From Crocinitomicaceae bacterium (GTDB lineage: Bacteria; Bacteroidota; Bacteroidia; Flavobacteriales_D; Crocinitomicaceae): a DNA stretch of 64,000 nt. The position numbers and the translations under genes are program-made. Position 1 is the first letter of the stretch; every line of letters begins with the position of its first letter. Of the stretch, positions 1 through 8,374 are shown one piece after another. The stretch spans positions 62,001 to 126,000 of the forward strand of contig JAURMC010000008.1 of NCBI GenBank assembly GCA_030830895.1, written 5' to 3'. The notes under the pieces were generated by a model, which was not told the origin of the DNA, ran no database searches, and was given only the letters and a program-made list of their open reading frames with translations.

Positions 1-2
1 AT

Positions 3-146
3 TTACCACTAGACAAGGCTGGATCTTACGGAATTCAAGAGTGGATAGGACTAGTTGGTATTAGTAGTATTGTCGGCTCATACACGAATGTAATGGGGCT
101 TCCCACCCAAAGATTACATCGTGAATTAAAAAATTTTATAAAATAA
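3..146 (+). CDS. maf: Maf family nucleotide pyrophosphatase (3' end only)
   Basis: The last 47 codons of a Maf/HAM1-like nucleoside triphosphate pyrophosphatase are present. The rest lies upstream of the window. The readable tail contains [11 protein letters not shown], then G-x-x-x-V-x-G-S-Y-x-N-V-x-G-L-P, the signature C-terminal block of Maf proteins. The family hydrolyses non-canonical dNTPs such as dTTP or UTP analogues and has been linked to septum inhibition. The stop codon sits directly against a strong hairpin, so this is the last gene of its transcript. The identification rests on a short but very characteristic stretch. Confidence 0.85.
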   Translation, partial: LPLDKAGSYGIQEWIGLVGISSIVGSYTNVMGLPTQRLHRELKNFIK

Positions 147-167
147 AAGGGGCTAATAGCCCCTTTT
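145..167. terminator. bidirectional rho-independent terminator between maf and the OmpA-like gene
   Basis: A perfect 10-bp stem AAAAGGGGCT / AGCCCCTTTT encloses a 3-nt AAT loop. It is flanked by A and T runs on both sides, so it can end transcription of maf (rightward) and of the convergent OmpA-like gene (leftward, stop at 187). Confidence 0.85.
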
Positions 168-186
168 CAATGCAACCCATTAAAAT

Positions 187-1572
187 TTATTTGTCAGTTA
201 ATTCAAATTCAACCCTTCGGTTATACGCTAACCTCAATTCCCTATCTTCAGATTCCGGATCATCAGACATTTCTGCCTCATTAGGCTTCTCTGCATTCTC
301 TGCAATGATAGTTATTTGGGTTTCTGAAATCTCATATTTTTCAATGAGGCGAGTTTTAATGTAATCTCCACGTTGTTCATCTAGGTTTTCTAATTTTTCA
401 CGTAACTCCTCAAACTCCATTGCTAAACTATCTTCTACCTCATCATTGTGCGCATGGATGATAACTTTTTTTGAAGGATTTGCTTTTAAATATTCTGCCA
501 CAAACTCAATGCATCCTTTTCCGACTTCGTTAGCCTTCTTATCCCCAAATGCATAATAAATTACTTGTGCCGCAATTTGCTCATCATCAGACATTTTATC
601 AGACACAACTGGCTCCTTGGTGACCACCACTTTAGAAAACTCAACTTGAGAAGCAGAGGTATCCACTTTTACGCAATTACAAGGCTCGCTATCGCTAACC
701 TCCTTGATTCTTAAGTTATCTACATAGTAATAGGCCATTGGTAAAACAGATGGAATTTCAGAATATTCTCCTGTTGATGCGTCTATTTCTTGCTTATTTG
801 GAGCAATTTTCCTTTGAATAACAGCGTTTGTTTGCTCATTAAATAAAAAGTTTCCAATTACTACACCTTTTTCATCTCCTTTTGCTACGTAGACTCCACA
901 TACTTTATCCCACCCTGAATATGAATCATACACTCGGTTTTTATAATTGTAAACAATTCGATCCGCTTCTACATTGATTGGCCCAGATTCCTCTCCTTCT
1001 GCCACTTCAATTTGATACTGAGTAGGTTCTTTCACAAACATCATCCCAATATTGTTTGTGGCATATTTAGAGGCCTCTGCCAATGATATCGACAATTCAA
1101 CGCAATACTTTTTTCCTTTAATCATGGTTTTCGTAGACTTACCATCAGTAAAAGGTATTGTAATGAAGCTTTTTTCTTTTTGTAATTTACCTGGTTTGTA
1201 GGTTACTATGCCTGCATACCCCTTATTACCATCTTTTAAATCATCCGTCGTTATGAAGGTATTTTTATCGTTACCCTCAAATCGTTCAGTTTTGGGATCT
1301 ACAGGTAACGCATACCCATACATATTTGCCCCTGCACCAAATTCTCCTGAACCATAAAATACATCAGCAGGAAAAGAGGTAGACGCTTTCAATCCTTTTA
1401 ATAAAAAAATTTGACCAGGTTCAGAAATCTCGATTTCATCACTTGAAAAGGCTTCAAAGGTATATTTGAAGAATCGTGATGATTTCTCACCCTTTTTTCC
1501 TTGGCCGGAAACGTTTAATGTCAATACTAGAGAAGCGAACAGGACTATGCTGTTAATAATGTTTCGTTTCAT
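187..1572 (-). CDS. OmpA-like C-terminal domain secreted protein
   Basis: The 461-residue protein begins with a Sec signal peptide ending near VSGQG. Residues of about 30-310 form an unrecognised beta-rich extracellular region with a CNC motif. Residues of about 340-461 resemble an OmpA/MotB peptidoglycan-binding domain: a short strand with ADGDKKA-like spacing, VIIHAHNDEVED in place of the usual G-H-T-D-x-x-G, a helix starting QRGDYIKTRL, and the closing NRRVEFEL. A long acidic insertion (residues of about 435-450) separates the last two elements. The family anchors the outer membrane or surface structures to peptidoglycan. The start codon lies inside the hemE coding end (20-nt overlap), so it is probably co-transcribed and translationally coupled with hemE. 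The function of the N-terminal region is unknown. Confidence 0.7.
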   Translation of the reverse strand: MKRNIINSIVLFASLVLTLNVSGQGKKGEKSSRFFKYTFEAFSSDEIEISEPGQIFLLKGLKASTSFPADVFYGSGEFGAGANMYGYALPVDPKTERFEGNDKNTFITTDDLKDGNKGYAGIVTYKPGKLQKEKSFITIPFTDGKSTKTMIKGKKYCVELSISLAEASKYATNNIGMMFVKEPTQYQIEVAEGEESGPINVEADRIVYNYKNRVYDSYSGWDKVCGVYVAKGDEKGVVIGNFLFNEQTNAVIQRKIAPNKQEIDASTGEYSEIPSVLPMAYYYVDNLRIKEVSDSEPCNCVKVDTSASQVEFSKVVVTKEPVVSDKMSDDEQIAAQVIYYAFGDKKANEVGKGCIEFVAEYLKANPSKKVIIHAHNDEVEDSLAMEFEELREKLENLDEQRGDYIKTRLIEKYEISETQITIIAENAEKPNEAEMSDDPESEDRELRLAYNRRVEFELTDK

Positions 1573-2593
1573 AATCTTTTACGGTATTTATTAGCACTTT
1601 TACTTTTTCAGGTTCTATATCCGGATACACACCGTGACCCAAATTTACAATATGTCTTGGACTTTTAAATGAATTTAGCAATTTATTTGTTTCCGACTGA
1701 ATGGTTTTATTATCAGAATACAAAAGACAAGGATCTAGATTACCTTGTAAGGTTTTATTTTCTCCAACCAAATTTCGGGTTGATTTTACATCCATATTCC
1801 AATCTAATCCGATTGTTGTACATGGTAGTTCACTGATTTCGGGCAAGGAGGCAATTGCACCTTTCGAGAACACGGTAAAAGGAAAACCTTCAAAAGCCCC
1901 TGCAATTTTACGGATATAGGAAAGTCCAAAAATCTCATATTGGTCCCGTCCGAGAATTCCTGCCCAAGAATCGAAAAGTTGTAATGCATCAACCCCGGCA
2001 TGTTGTTGTTCTCTCATATATTCAATCGTGAAATCCGTAATACGACTCAACAACTCGTGTGCCAAAACAGGATTTGTGTAAAGCAACTTTCTAGATTCTG
2101 AAAATGTTTTTGATCCTTTACCCTCAACCATGTAGCAAAATATAGTCCAAGGGGCTCCGGCAAAACCAATCAATGGTACCCTTTGTTGTAGTCCTTGTTT
2201 GGTTAAACGAATCGCTTCAAAAACATAAGAAAGACGATCTGCTACATCAATATTATTGTCTAATAAGGTAAGCTCAGCACTTGAGCGAATGGTTTTGGGG
2301 AAGTAAGGGCCCCGTTGTTCTATCATTTCATAGGTCAACCCCATGGCATCAGGAACGACAAGAATATCTGAAAAAAGAATTGCGGCATCCACTCCAAGTA
2401 AATCCACAGGCTGTATGGTAACCTCAGCTGCAAACTCTGGAGTTTCAACCAATTCTTTAAATCCACTTAATTTCGCCCTAACTGCTCTGTATTCTGGTAG
2501 AATACGTCCTGCCTGCCTCATCAACCATACTGGATAGCGTTGGATATTCTCCCCCTTGTGCGCTCGGAGGTATAAATCATTCTTTAAATTCAT
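1553..2593 (-). CDS. hemE: uroporphyrinogen decarboxylase
   Basis: A 346-residue, full-length HemE. It decarboxylates the four acetate side chains of uroporphyrinogen III to coproporphyrinogen III in the cytosolic heme pathway. Visible signatures are the N-terminal P-V-W-L-M-R-Q-A-G-R substrate-binding arginine motif, FSDILVVPDAMGL, GFAGAPWTIFCYMVEG, LQLFDSWAG, QGNLDP and the C-terminal NLGHGVYPDIEPE block. It lies 21 nt downstream of ung and overlaps the following OmpA-like gene by 20 nt. A -7 element (TATCTTTG) ends 5 nt before the ATG, so it may have its own, nearly leaderless transcript. No other heme gene is in the window. Confidence 0.97.
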   Translation of the reverse strand: MNLKNDLYLRAHKGENIQRYPVWLMRQAGRILPEYRAVRAKLSGFKELVETPEFAAEVTIQPVDLLGVDAAILFSDILVVPDAMGLTYEMIEQRGPYFPKTIRSSAELTLLDNNIDVADRLSYVFEAIRLTKQGLQQRVPLIGFAGAPWTIFCYMVEGKGSKTFSESRKLLYTNPVLAHELLSRITDFTIEYMREQQHAGVDALQLFDSWAGILGRDQYEIFGLSYIRKIAGAFEGFPFTVFSKGAIASLPEISELPCTTIGLDWNMDVKSTRNLVGENKTLQGNLDPCLLYSDNKTIQSETNKLLNSFKSPRHIVNLGHGVYPDIEPEKVKVLINTVKDYETKHY

Positions 2594-2598
2594 AAAAT

Positions 2599-2606
2599 CA
2601 AAGATA
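2599..2606 (-). promoter_or_regulatory. -7 promoter element upstream of hemE
   Basis: Read on the minus strand, TATCTTTG matches the Bacteroidota TAnnTTTG -7 consensus. It ends 5 nt before the hemE ATG, predicting transcription to begin at or next to the start codon. I see no clear -33 TTG at the usual spacing. Confidence 0.5.
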
Positions 2607-2614
2607 GTTAAATG

Positions 2615-3286
2615 CTACCAATCAATTGGCGCGCTCCCAATGGATTTCAAAAAATCATTAGTACGACTAAAATGCTTACAACCAAAAAAACCACGATAAG
2701 CCGAAAGTGGTGAAGGATGTGGCGCAGTCAATATAAGGTGATGTGGTTCAGTTATCAAGTTTTTTTTTGAATTCGCAAAAGCCCCCCAAAAGATAAATAC
2801 GATTGGATAATCCTGCCTTCCTAATAATTCAATTACGGCATTTGTAAAATGTTCCCACCCCATTGCTGCATGGCTACCTGGTCTTCCCTCATGAACGGTT
2901 AATATTGAATTTAACATCAAAATCCCTTGTGTCGCCCATTTCATTAAATCCCCATTGTTTTCTAGTCTTTTTCCGATATCTGAATCTAACTCCCTGGATA
3001 TGTTTTGTAAACTTTTCGGTATTCTTACAACATCCTCCGAAACGGAAAAAGAAAGTCCATTTGCATAACCTTTTGTGGGATAGGGATCTTGCCCTAAAAT
3101 AACTACCTTAACTTCGGAAAAAGAACAAGCATTGAAAGCACTAAACAATTGATTTTGATTCGGAAATGTTTCATTTGGAAATTCTAAATATGCTCGTTTA
3201 ACTGCAGCATCAAGCCTTTTAAAATATGGCTTTTGAAACTCATCAGCCAAGCGTATGCACCAATCATGAGCGAGATTAGAAATCAT
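2615..3286 (-). CDS. ung: family 1 uracil-DNA glycosylase with altered water-activating motif
   Basis: A 223-residue UNG that removes uracil from DNA as the first step of base excision repair. The catalytic loop GQDPY is at residues 65-69 with Asp67, followed by ANGLSFSV. QGILMLNSILTV, FWGAFA and the DNA-intercalating HPSPLSAYRGFFGCKHFS (from about 190) are all present. The residue after GQDPY is Pro (70), where classical family 1 enzymes have His. The rest of the fold looks intact, so I expect an active enzyme of a divergent subgroup. The gene overlaps the upstream acyltransferase by 4 nt (ATGA), which indicates translational coupling. Confidence 0.93.
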   Translation of the reverse strand: MISNLAHDWCIRLADEFQKPYFKRLDAAVKRAYLEFPNETFPNQNQLFSAFNACSFSEVKVVILGQDPYPTKGYANGLSFSVSEDVVRIPKSLQNISRELDSDIGKRLENNGDLMKWATQGILMLNSILTVHEGRPGSHAAMGWEHFTNAVIELLGRQDYPIVFIFWGAFANSKKNLITEPHHLILTAPHPSPLSAYRGFFGCKHFSRTNDFLKSIGSAPIDW

Positions 3287-4614
3287 GCCACCGGAAAATC
3301 TTCCTTAATTTTTTTCAAAAGTATTGAATGTTCACTATTAATTTGATTCAAATCAATAGTCTTCACAAATAGAAACCGATTCAAATAGTTAATATCCGAC
3401 AACAGTAATAAAAAAGACTGGGCAAAAAGTCCCAACGCCAGAAAATAAACGCTTGAAAAAATACAATTTGAAAGAAATGACCACGGAAGATAATACGGTA
3501 GAATGAAAAGCAGAGGTAGGTTTATAATCAATACAATAAAAATTGCGATTACTTTTTTCGTTGAGCCCCAAAATACTGGCCTCTTGAAAGATCGTTCAAC
3601 CCATTTTTTAATAAGTAATGTAATCCAACCTGCATGAAGCGCCCCTAATATAGAGAATGGAACGAGCAAAATAATACGAATAAGAATCTTAATGATATTC
3701 CAATTATTATTTTCAGTTAAAAATCGTTCGTTTTCGCTTAATTTTAACGTTTCCAATTTCTTTTTATAAGAACGAATCCTATTGACCAACTCCATACGTT
3801 TTTCGAGATCTTGTTCACTCAACCCATTAATCCAATTGGCCAAACTAATAGAGTACTTCCAGCGTTGTTCTAATGTAAAATGATCATCAAAGCATGTGGG
3901 ATGCATACCCTTTCTAGTAAACATCATAATGTCTTCATGGACATCTGCCCATTCTGGATCGTGGACATCTGTTACTAAACTCCGCATATCAGTCTCCAAA
4001 ATACGGGTGACCTCTGCAATGGTTTTAGCTGGATTATCTTCATAATCAGTTCGAAAATCATTTAACTTAATCCTTTCTCCCGCAGCAATGAGCACATCAC
4101 TTCTACGTAAATTAAAATCAGTATAGTTGACCCCAATTCCTTGAAGATAAATATCCTTTTTCCAATCAACATACTCGAGGGCCGAAAAACCTATTCGCGC
4201 TGGACCTTTTTTTATAGGATGTAAACGCCTTTGAATCCGATCATCCGTAAAACCCTCACCAAAAATTAAAATATTTCGTTTGCCACTCAATACCACATTT
4301 GTTTTTTTAAAAATTTTAGCATTTTTTACCTTAGTATCAACCCCATCGCGTTGTCGATAAATCGGTAACATGTGCGCTGCCCAAAGAAAGGGCCTAGTAA
4401 ATTTATTGAACACATCAGATCGTGTCATGAAAAAAACTATCGGAATTCGAAGAGATGCAACGAGAAGTGGATCCATAAATGACCCTTGATGATTGCTCAC
4501 AAAAATAGTCCTTCCAAAAAAGTAGTTACTTGGATTAATACTTCTTATTTTTCTAAAATATAATCTAAAGGAATATTGGAATGCAACCCAAAGAAATAGA
4601 TACAGTATGCGCAT
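3283..4614 (-). CDS. PlsC-like phospholipid/glycerol acyltransferase with membrane C-terminal domain
   Basis: A 443-residue membrane protein. The N-terminal PlsC domain shows the catalytic NHQGSFMDP (NHx4D motif, about residues 40-48) and IFGEGFTDD in place of the F-P-E-G motif. The later P-x-R-x-G-F motif is also present. After about residue 300 come several hydrophobic segments (roughly four), unlike the compact PlsC of E. coli. The family transfers acyl chains to glycerol-3-phosphate or lysophospholipids at the inner membrane; the exact acceptor is not predictable. I place the start at the ATG at 4614 and not at a TTG nine bases earlier, because a -7 element ends 6 nt before this ATG. It is the first gene of a leftward operon with ung. 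Confidence 0.85.
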   Translation of the reverse strand: MRILYLFLWVAFQYSFRLYFRKIRSINPSNYFFGRTIFVSNHQGSFMDPLLVASLRIPIVFFMTRSDVFNKFTRPFLWAAHMLPIYRQRDGVDTKVKNAKIFKKTNVVLSGKRNILIFGEGFTDDRIQRRLHPIKKGPARIGFSALEYVDWKKDIYLQGIGVNYTDFNLRRSDVLIAAGERIKLNDFRTDYEDNPAKTIAEVTRILETDMRSLVTDVHDPEWADVHEDIMMFTRKGMHPTCFDDHFTLEQRWKYSISLANWINGLSEQDLEKRMELVNRIRSYKKKLETLKLSENERFLTENNNWNIIKILIRIILLVPFSILGALHAGWITLLIKKWVERSFKRPVFWGSTKKVIAIFIVLIINLPLLFILPYYLPWSFLSNCIFSSVYFLALGLFAQSFLLLLSDINYLNRFLFVKTIDLNQINSEHSILLKKIKEDFPVA

Positions 4615-4620
4615 AGCAGA

Positions 4621-4628
4621 CAAAAATA
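4621..4628 (-). promoter_or_regulatory. -7 promoter element of the acyltransferase-ung-hemE operon
   Basis: The minus strand reads TATTTTTG, a match to TAnnTTTG, ending 6 nt before the ATG at 4614. It lies across the alternative TTG start, which argues against that start. Confidence 0.55.
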
Positions 4629-4707
4629 AAGATAATCAATGGTTAATTTCAACATTTGAACTTTCAAAAATTCACAAATAAACTTGTTCAAGAACATTTA
4701 AATCAGT

Positions 4708-4715
4708 TAGATTCG
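4708..4715 (+). promoter_or_regulatory. variant -7 element (TAnnTTCG) before ddl
   Basis: TAGATTCG differs from TAnnTTTG at one base and ends 4 nt before the ddl ATG. A TTG at 4684-4686 lies 21 nt upstream, a plausible -33 element. Confidence 0.4.
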
Positions 4716-4719
4716 CTAT

Positions 4720-5691
4720 ATGAAAATAATCGGAATCATATGTGGAGGGTACTCCTCAGAGTTTGAAATCTCCATTAAAAGTGCTGACACTATCCTTGCC
4801 AATCTTTCTGACCCATACATTGGGTATAAAATAGTCATAACAAACAAGGATTGGAAAGTATCACATGAGCACAAATCTGGTTTTTTTGATTTAAACCAAG
4901 GGAAAATAATATTTGAAGAAGGAGAGCAAGTCCGATTAGATGGTGCCATTGTTTACATACATGGAAATCCTGGAGAAAATGGAAAAATACAGGCTATTCT
5001 TGATTTGCTGTCTATTCCGTATGTAAATTCAAACGTTTTAGCATCTGCCCTATCATTCGATAAGTGGTTCTGCAATCAATTCTTAGCTTCCTTTGATATT
5101 CAAGTCGCCAACTCGATATTGCTTCATGAAGGAAATTTAATTGATGAAGACATGATTATTCAAAACTTAGGGTTACCTCTTTTTGTTAAACCCACTGATT
5201 CAGGATCTAGTTACGGAATTTCAAAAGTAAAAGAAGCTTCTCATTTGAAGGCGGCAATCGACAGCGCTTTTCAAGAAGGTAAGACAGTAGTTTTAGAGTC
5301 GTTTTTAGATGGAATTGAAGTAACCTGTGGTGTTTATCGACATACTGACGATCTTATTGCATTGCCGCTAACAGAAATCGTTTCGGAAAATGAATTTTTT
5401 GATTTTGAAGCTAAGTATCAAGGTAAATCTAACGAAATCACTCCGGCACGTATTTCAGACGAACAGGCAAATATTATTAAGGCACAATCAAAACGAATTT
5501 ATTCGCTTTTGAATTTAAAATCTATTGCGCGTATTGACTTTATGTTAGTTAAAGAAATACCGTATCTTATTGAAGTGAATACCACCCCTGGTTTTACTGC
5601 GGAAAGTATCGTTCCCAAAATGCTCGAAGCGGAAGGGACTTCCCTTTCAACTTTTTGGAGGGCAATTCTAGATACTGAGCTAAAGAATTGA
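4720..5691 (+). CDS. ddl: D-alanine--D-alanine ligase
   Basis: A 323-residue ATP-grasp enzyme that joins two D-alanines for the peptidoglycan precursor pentapeptide. It shows the N-terminal GGYSSEFEIS motif, HGNPGENGKIQ (substrate loop), YVNSNVLASALSFDKW, the ATP-grasp strand LPLFVKPTDSGSSYGISKV, and the metal- and nucleotide-binding block LIEVNTTPGFT. Length and motif order are those of standard Ddl. The gene converges on the PBP4-type carboxypeptidase gene and their coding ends overlap by 12 bp. Confidence 0.97.
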   Translation: MKIIGIICGGYSSEFEISIKSADTILANLSDPYIGYKIVITNKDWKVSHEHKSGFFDLNQGKIIFEEGEQVRLDGAIVYIHGNPGENGKIQAILDLLSIPYVNSNVLASALSFDKWFCNQFLASFDIQVANSILLHEGNLIDEDMIIQNLGLPLFVKPTDSGSSYGISKVKEASHLKAAIDSAFQEGKTVVLESFLDGIEVTCGVYRHTDDLIALPLTEIVSENEFFDFEAKYQGKSNEITPARISDEQANIIKAQSKRIYSLLNLKSIARIDFMLVKEIPYLIEVNTTPGFTAESIVPKMLEAEGTSLSTFWRAILDTELKN

Positions 5692-7122
5692 AAGCGAGTT
5701 CAATAGAATTTCCATTTGTTTCTTTACGGTTGATTGTCCACAAGTAAAACCATTAACAATGAATGCAAAAACGAGTTTTTTTCCGCTTACAGTATGAATG
5801 TAACCCGCATAGGATTTAATTCCTGTCATGGAACCACTTTTTGCAAATACACGCCCATCCCCCGAAGCACCTCTACACAAATCACTAATTGTACCGCTAT
5901 GCCCTGCAATTGGCAAAGTTTTAAAAAAATGATCCCCTTCCTTACTTGTATTCATATACCTTAGCAAATCACATAAGTGTCCGGCTGCTATTCGGTTACT
6001 TCTAGAAAGCCCACTACCATCAAATAAACGTAAGGAGGTCGTATCAATTTTTGAAGCATAAAACCGCCTGTAAATCTCTAATGCATTCGCGTTAGTTCCT
6101 TTTCCAGTGATCTTAAAAGCCACCCCATTTAATAGTCCCTCTGCAAAAAAGTTAACACTTTTTGAATTCGTCCAATTTGCAATTTCCTTAACCGTTCTTC
6201 CTTTATGAGAAAACAAGCATTGCATGACATCATAATCCGGGATGCGCGACCCTTTACATGCTTTGAAACCTCCAGCCACGGGTAAAGAATCTAAAAGAAA
6301 CCTTGCTTTCATCACCTCTGCAAAATTATTCTCAGGATCCGCAACTGAGCCTTTAATCATATAACTCGTTTGGTAGGCAGGTAGTTTTCCTGTGGCAATG
6401 CGGTGCTCGTCATAAGCCCTTCCTTGAATATTAGAACGATCTCCTTTAATATTGGCACTAATTATTCTTGTGGTTAATTGTAGGTTATTTTGATAAGGAA
6501 ATGTTGTAATGAAGTTTGCCTTAGTACCCGGTTTACCCGTGCTAAAATAATACTTCGCAATATTATCGTAAACATTCAACCCTGCTGGAAATGCTCCAAA
6601 ATAGTTTCCAACATCCCATGAAGACCATCCTTGTGGGGTACTTTCATATCCGTATGCCGATGCATCCGCGTATATTGTCCCGTTTATAGCTTTAATTCCC
6701 ATTTTTCGCAAACTATCTATCCAGCCATCAATCGTTTGAAATTCTTTTCCCTCTTCGCAAAAAAACTTACTACCTAAGGATACATCTCCCCCACCTCGAA
6801 TCCAGATATTACCTTCTAAGGTGCCGTTCACTATGCTTCCATCTGTAAAAACACCAGTCTCGAAGGTGTATTCAGGTCCAAGTATTTCTAAAGCCATTGC
6901 TGTCGAAAACAATTTGGTCGTTGATGCGGTAGCTGTGGTGAGGTTTGCTTGATAAGAAAGTAACGTGTCGGAATTCAATAAATCTACGGCTAAAAGTGAA
7001 ATTTTTGAGCCAATAAATGCTTTATTCTTTACAAAATTATTCACTAAAGAATCGAAGTCCTGCGAATGGCACCAAAAACCGCTTAAAAAGAACAATAGTA
7101 TACTATATCTTTGTACGATCAT
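5680..7122 (-). CDS. dacB: D-alanyl-D-alanine carboxypeptidase/endopeptidase, PBP4 (DacB) family
   Basis: A 480-residue periplasmic class C penicillin-binding protein that removes the terminal D-Ala or cleaves cross-links in peptidoglycan. A signal peptide ends near residue 20. The three active-site motifs are S67-T-T-K70, S322-V-N324 and K428-S-G430. The DGSGLSRSN block at about 368-376 is typical of the family, and the large insert between the first two motifs is present. Its start codon shares a CATG with the start of a short leader ORF on the other strand. It overlaps ddl, the enzyme that makes its D-Ala-D-Ala substrate, by 12 bp at the 3' ends. Confidence 0.95.
   Translation of the reverse strand: MIVQRYSILLFFLSGFWCHSQDFDSLVNNFVKNKAFIGSKISLLAVDLLNSDTLLSYQANLTTATASTTKLFSTAMALEILGPEYTFETGVFTDGSIVNGTLEGNIWIRGGGDVSLGSKFFCEEGKEFQTIDGWIDSLRKMGIKAINGTIYADASAYGYESTPQGWSSWDVGNYFGAFPAGLNVYDNIAKYYFSTGKPGTKANFITTFPYQNNLQLTTRIISANIKGDRSNIQGRAYDEHRIATGKLPAYQTSYMIKGSVADPENNFAEVMKARFLLDSLPVAGGFKACKGSRIPDYDVMQCLFSHKGRTVKEIANWTNSKSVNFFAEGLLNGVAFKITGKGTNANALEIYRRFYASKIDTTSLRLFDGSGLSRSNRIAAGHLCDLLRYMNTSKEGDHFFKTLPIAGHSGTISDLCRGASGDGRVFAKSGSMTGIKSYAGYIHTVSGKKLVFAFIVNGFTCGQSTVKKQMEILLNSLSIL
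7106..7113 (+). promoter_or_regulatory. -7 promoter element for the exopolysaccharide cluster
   Basis: TATCTTTG matches TAnnTTTG and lies inside the first codons of the divergent dacB gene. It ends 7 nt before the ATG of the short leader ORF. No clear -33 element is visible. Confidence 0.45.
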
Positions 7123-7186
7123 GAGTACAAATATCCTAAATTCGACGAATGCGATTCAACAATCGCGAAGTTCTTTTCAACAGTAA
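7121..7186 (+). CDS. possible 21-residue leader peptide before the exopolysaccharide genes
   Basis: A 21-codon ORF rich in Ser, Asn and Gln begins 7 nt after a -7 element and ends 3 nt before the ATG of the glycosyltransferase at 7190. Its ATG and the dacB ATG on the opposite strand share one CATG. The position suggests a leader peptide that couples translation to the downstream operon, but nothing in the residues proves it is translated. It could equally be chance. Confidence 0.3.
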   Translation: MSTNILNSTNAIQQSRSSFQQ

Positions 7187-7189
7187 CGG

Positions 7190-8374
7190 ATGAAGAAATT
7201 GAATGCACCTGAAATTAAAGTATTACGTATAATTAACCGATTTAATTTAGGCGGTCCGATCTACAACGTGACATTTTTAAGTAAATTCTTACCCAGCAAT
7301 TATGAAACAAAACTTGTTGGCGGGTGTGCAATTAACACAGAATTTGATGCTCGATTCATTCTTCAGAACTACGAGATTTCAGCTGAAATTCTCCCATCAA
7401 TGTCAAGAAAAATCAACCTGATCGACGATTTTAAGGCTTTTATTCAAATTGTGCGTATCATAAAATCCTTTAAGCCTGACATTGTTCATACGCATGCCTC
7501 AAAAGCAGGGATTCTTGGGCGAATCGCCGCTCGATTAATGGGCGTACCAGTAATTGTTCATACGTATCACGGCCATGTATTTCATGGTTACTTCCATCCA
7601 ATGATTAACCGTATCATCGTATTTATTGAACGATTACTCGGAAAAATCAGTACAACCATTATCACAATCTCATCTACACAATATACTGAAATTACTGACA
7701 CATACCGCATTGTGCCCTCTAATAAAGCATGTATCATACCCTTAGGATTTGACTTAACTCGATTCGAAGCAAGTAAAGTAAACCGTGATACAATCCGAAA
7801 AGAACTTAATCTAAAATCAAATCAAACCGCAGTGGCTATTGTGGGCCGACTTGCTCCGATTAAAAACCATCACTTATTCATTGACGCTGCAGCAATTACC
7901 CATAAAAAACACCCAGAGGAATTCATTTTTTTCATCATTGGAGATGGAGAACTCCGCGATGCACTTAAATCATACGTATCCAACAGTTACCCGACACTTG
8001 TAAATTCGATTGTTTTTATGTCTTGGGTTAAGGATATGACCGGATGCTATCCTGCAATGGATATCGTATGTTTAACTTCATTAAATGAGGGTACACCGGT
8101 TTCTTTAATAGAGGCCCAAGCAAGTGGCATACCAGTAATTAGCACCAACGTAGGTGGTGTTAAAGACATCATCGTAGAGAAAAAAACAGGGATAATTCTT
8201 AAAGAGAAATCTGCAGAAGAACTCAGTAAACATCTTATTGATTTACACATAAATGAGAATTTAAGGGTTAAAATGTCACAAAATGCTTGTAACTTTGTAA
8301 AAGAACAATTCAGTTATCAACGATTGGTAACGGATGTTGACCTCTTATACAAGCGATTATTAGTCAATGAATAG
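7190..8374 (+). CDS. glycosyltransferase family 4 protein
   Basis: A 394-residue GT-B fold, retaining GT4-type glycosyltransferase. The N-terminal half has the NRFNLGGPIYNVTFL glycine loop and DIVHTHASKAGILGR. HTYHGHVFHGYF is typical of the acceptor side. The C-terminal half has VGRLAPIKNHHLFIDAA, the nucleotide-sugar site TSLNEGTPVSLIEAQASGIP (E-x7-E) and the following STNVGGVKDI. It likely adds a sugar to a lipid-linked repeat unit on the cytoplasmic face. It is the first long gene of an exopolysaccharide cluster and overlaps the export lipoprotein gene by 8 nt. The sugar specificity cannot be read from the sequence. Confidence 0.92.
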   Translation: MKKLNAPEIKVLRIINRFNLGGPIYNVTFLSKFLPSNYETKLVGGCAINTEFDARFILQNYEISAEILPSMSRKINLIDDFKAFIQIVRIIKSFKPDIVHTHASKAGILGRIAARLMGVPVIVHTYHGHVFHGYFHPMINRIIVFIERLLGKISTTIITISSTQYTEITDTYRIVPSNKACIIPLGFDLTRFEASKVNRDTIRKELNLKSNQTAVAIVGRLAPIKNHHLFIDAAAITHKKHPEEFIFFIIGDGELRDALKSYVSNSYPTLVNSIVFMSWVKDMTGCYPAMDIVCLTSLNEGTPVSLIEAQASGIPVISTNVGGVKDIIVEKKTGIILKEKSAEELSKHLIDLHINENLRVKMSQNACNFVKEQFSYQRLVTDVDLLYKRLLVNE

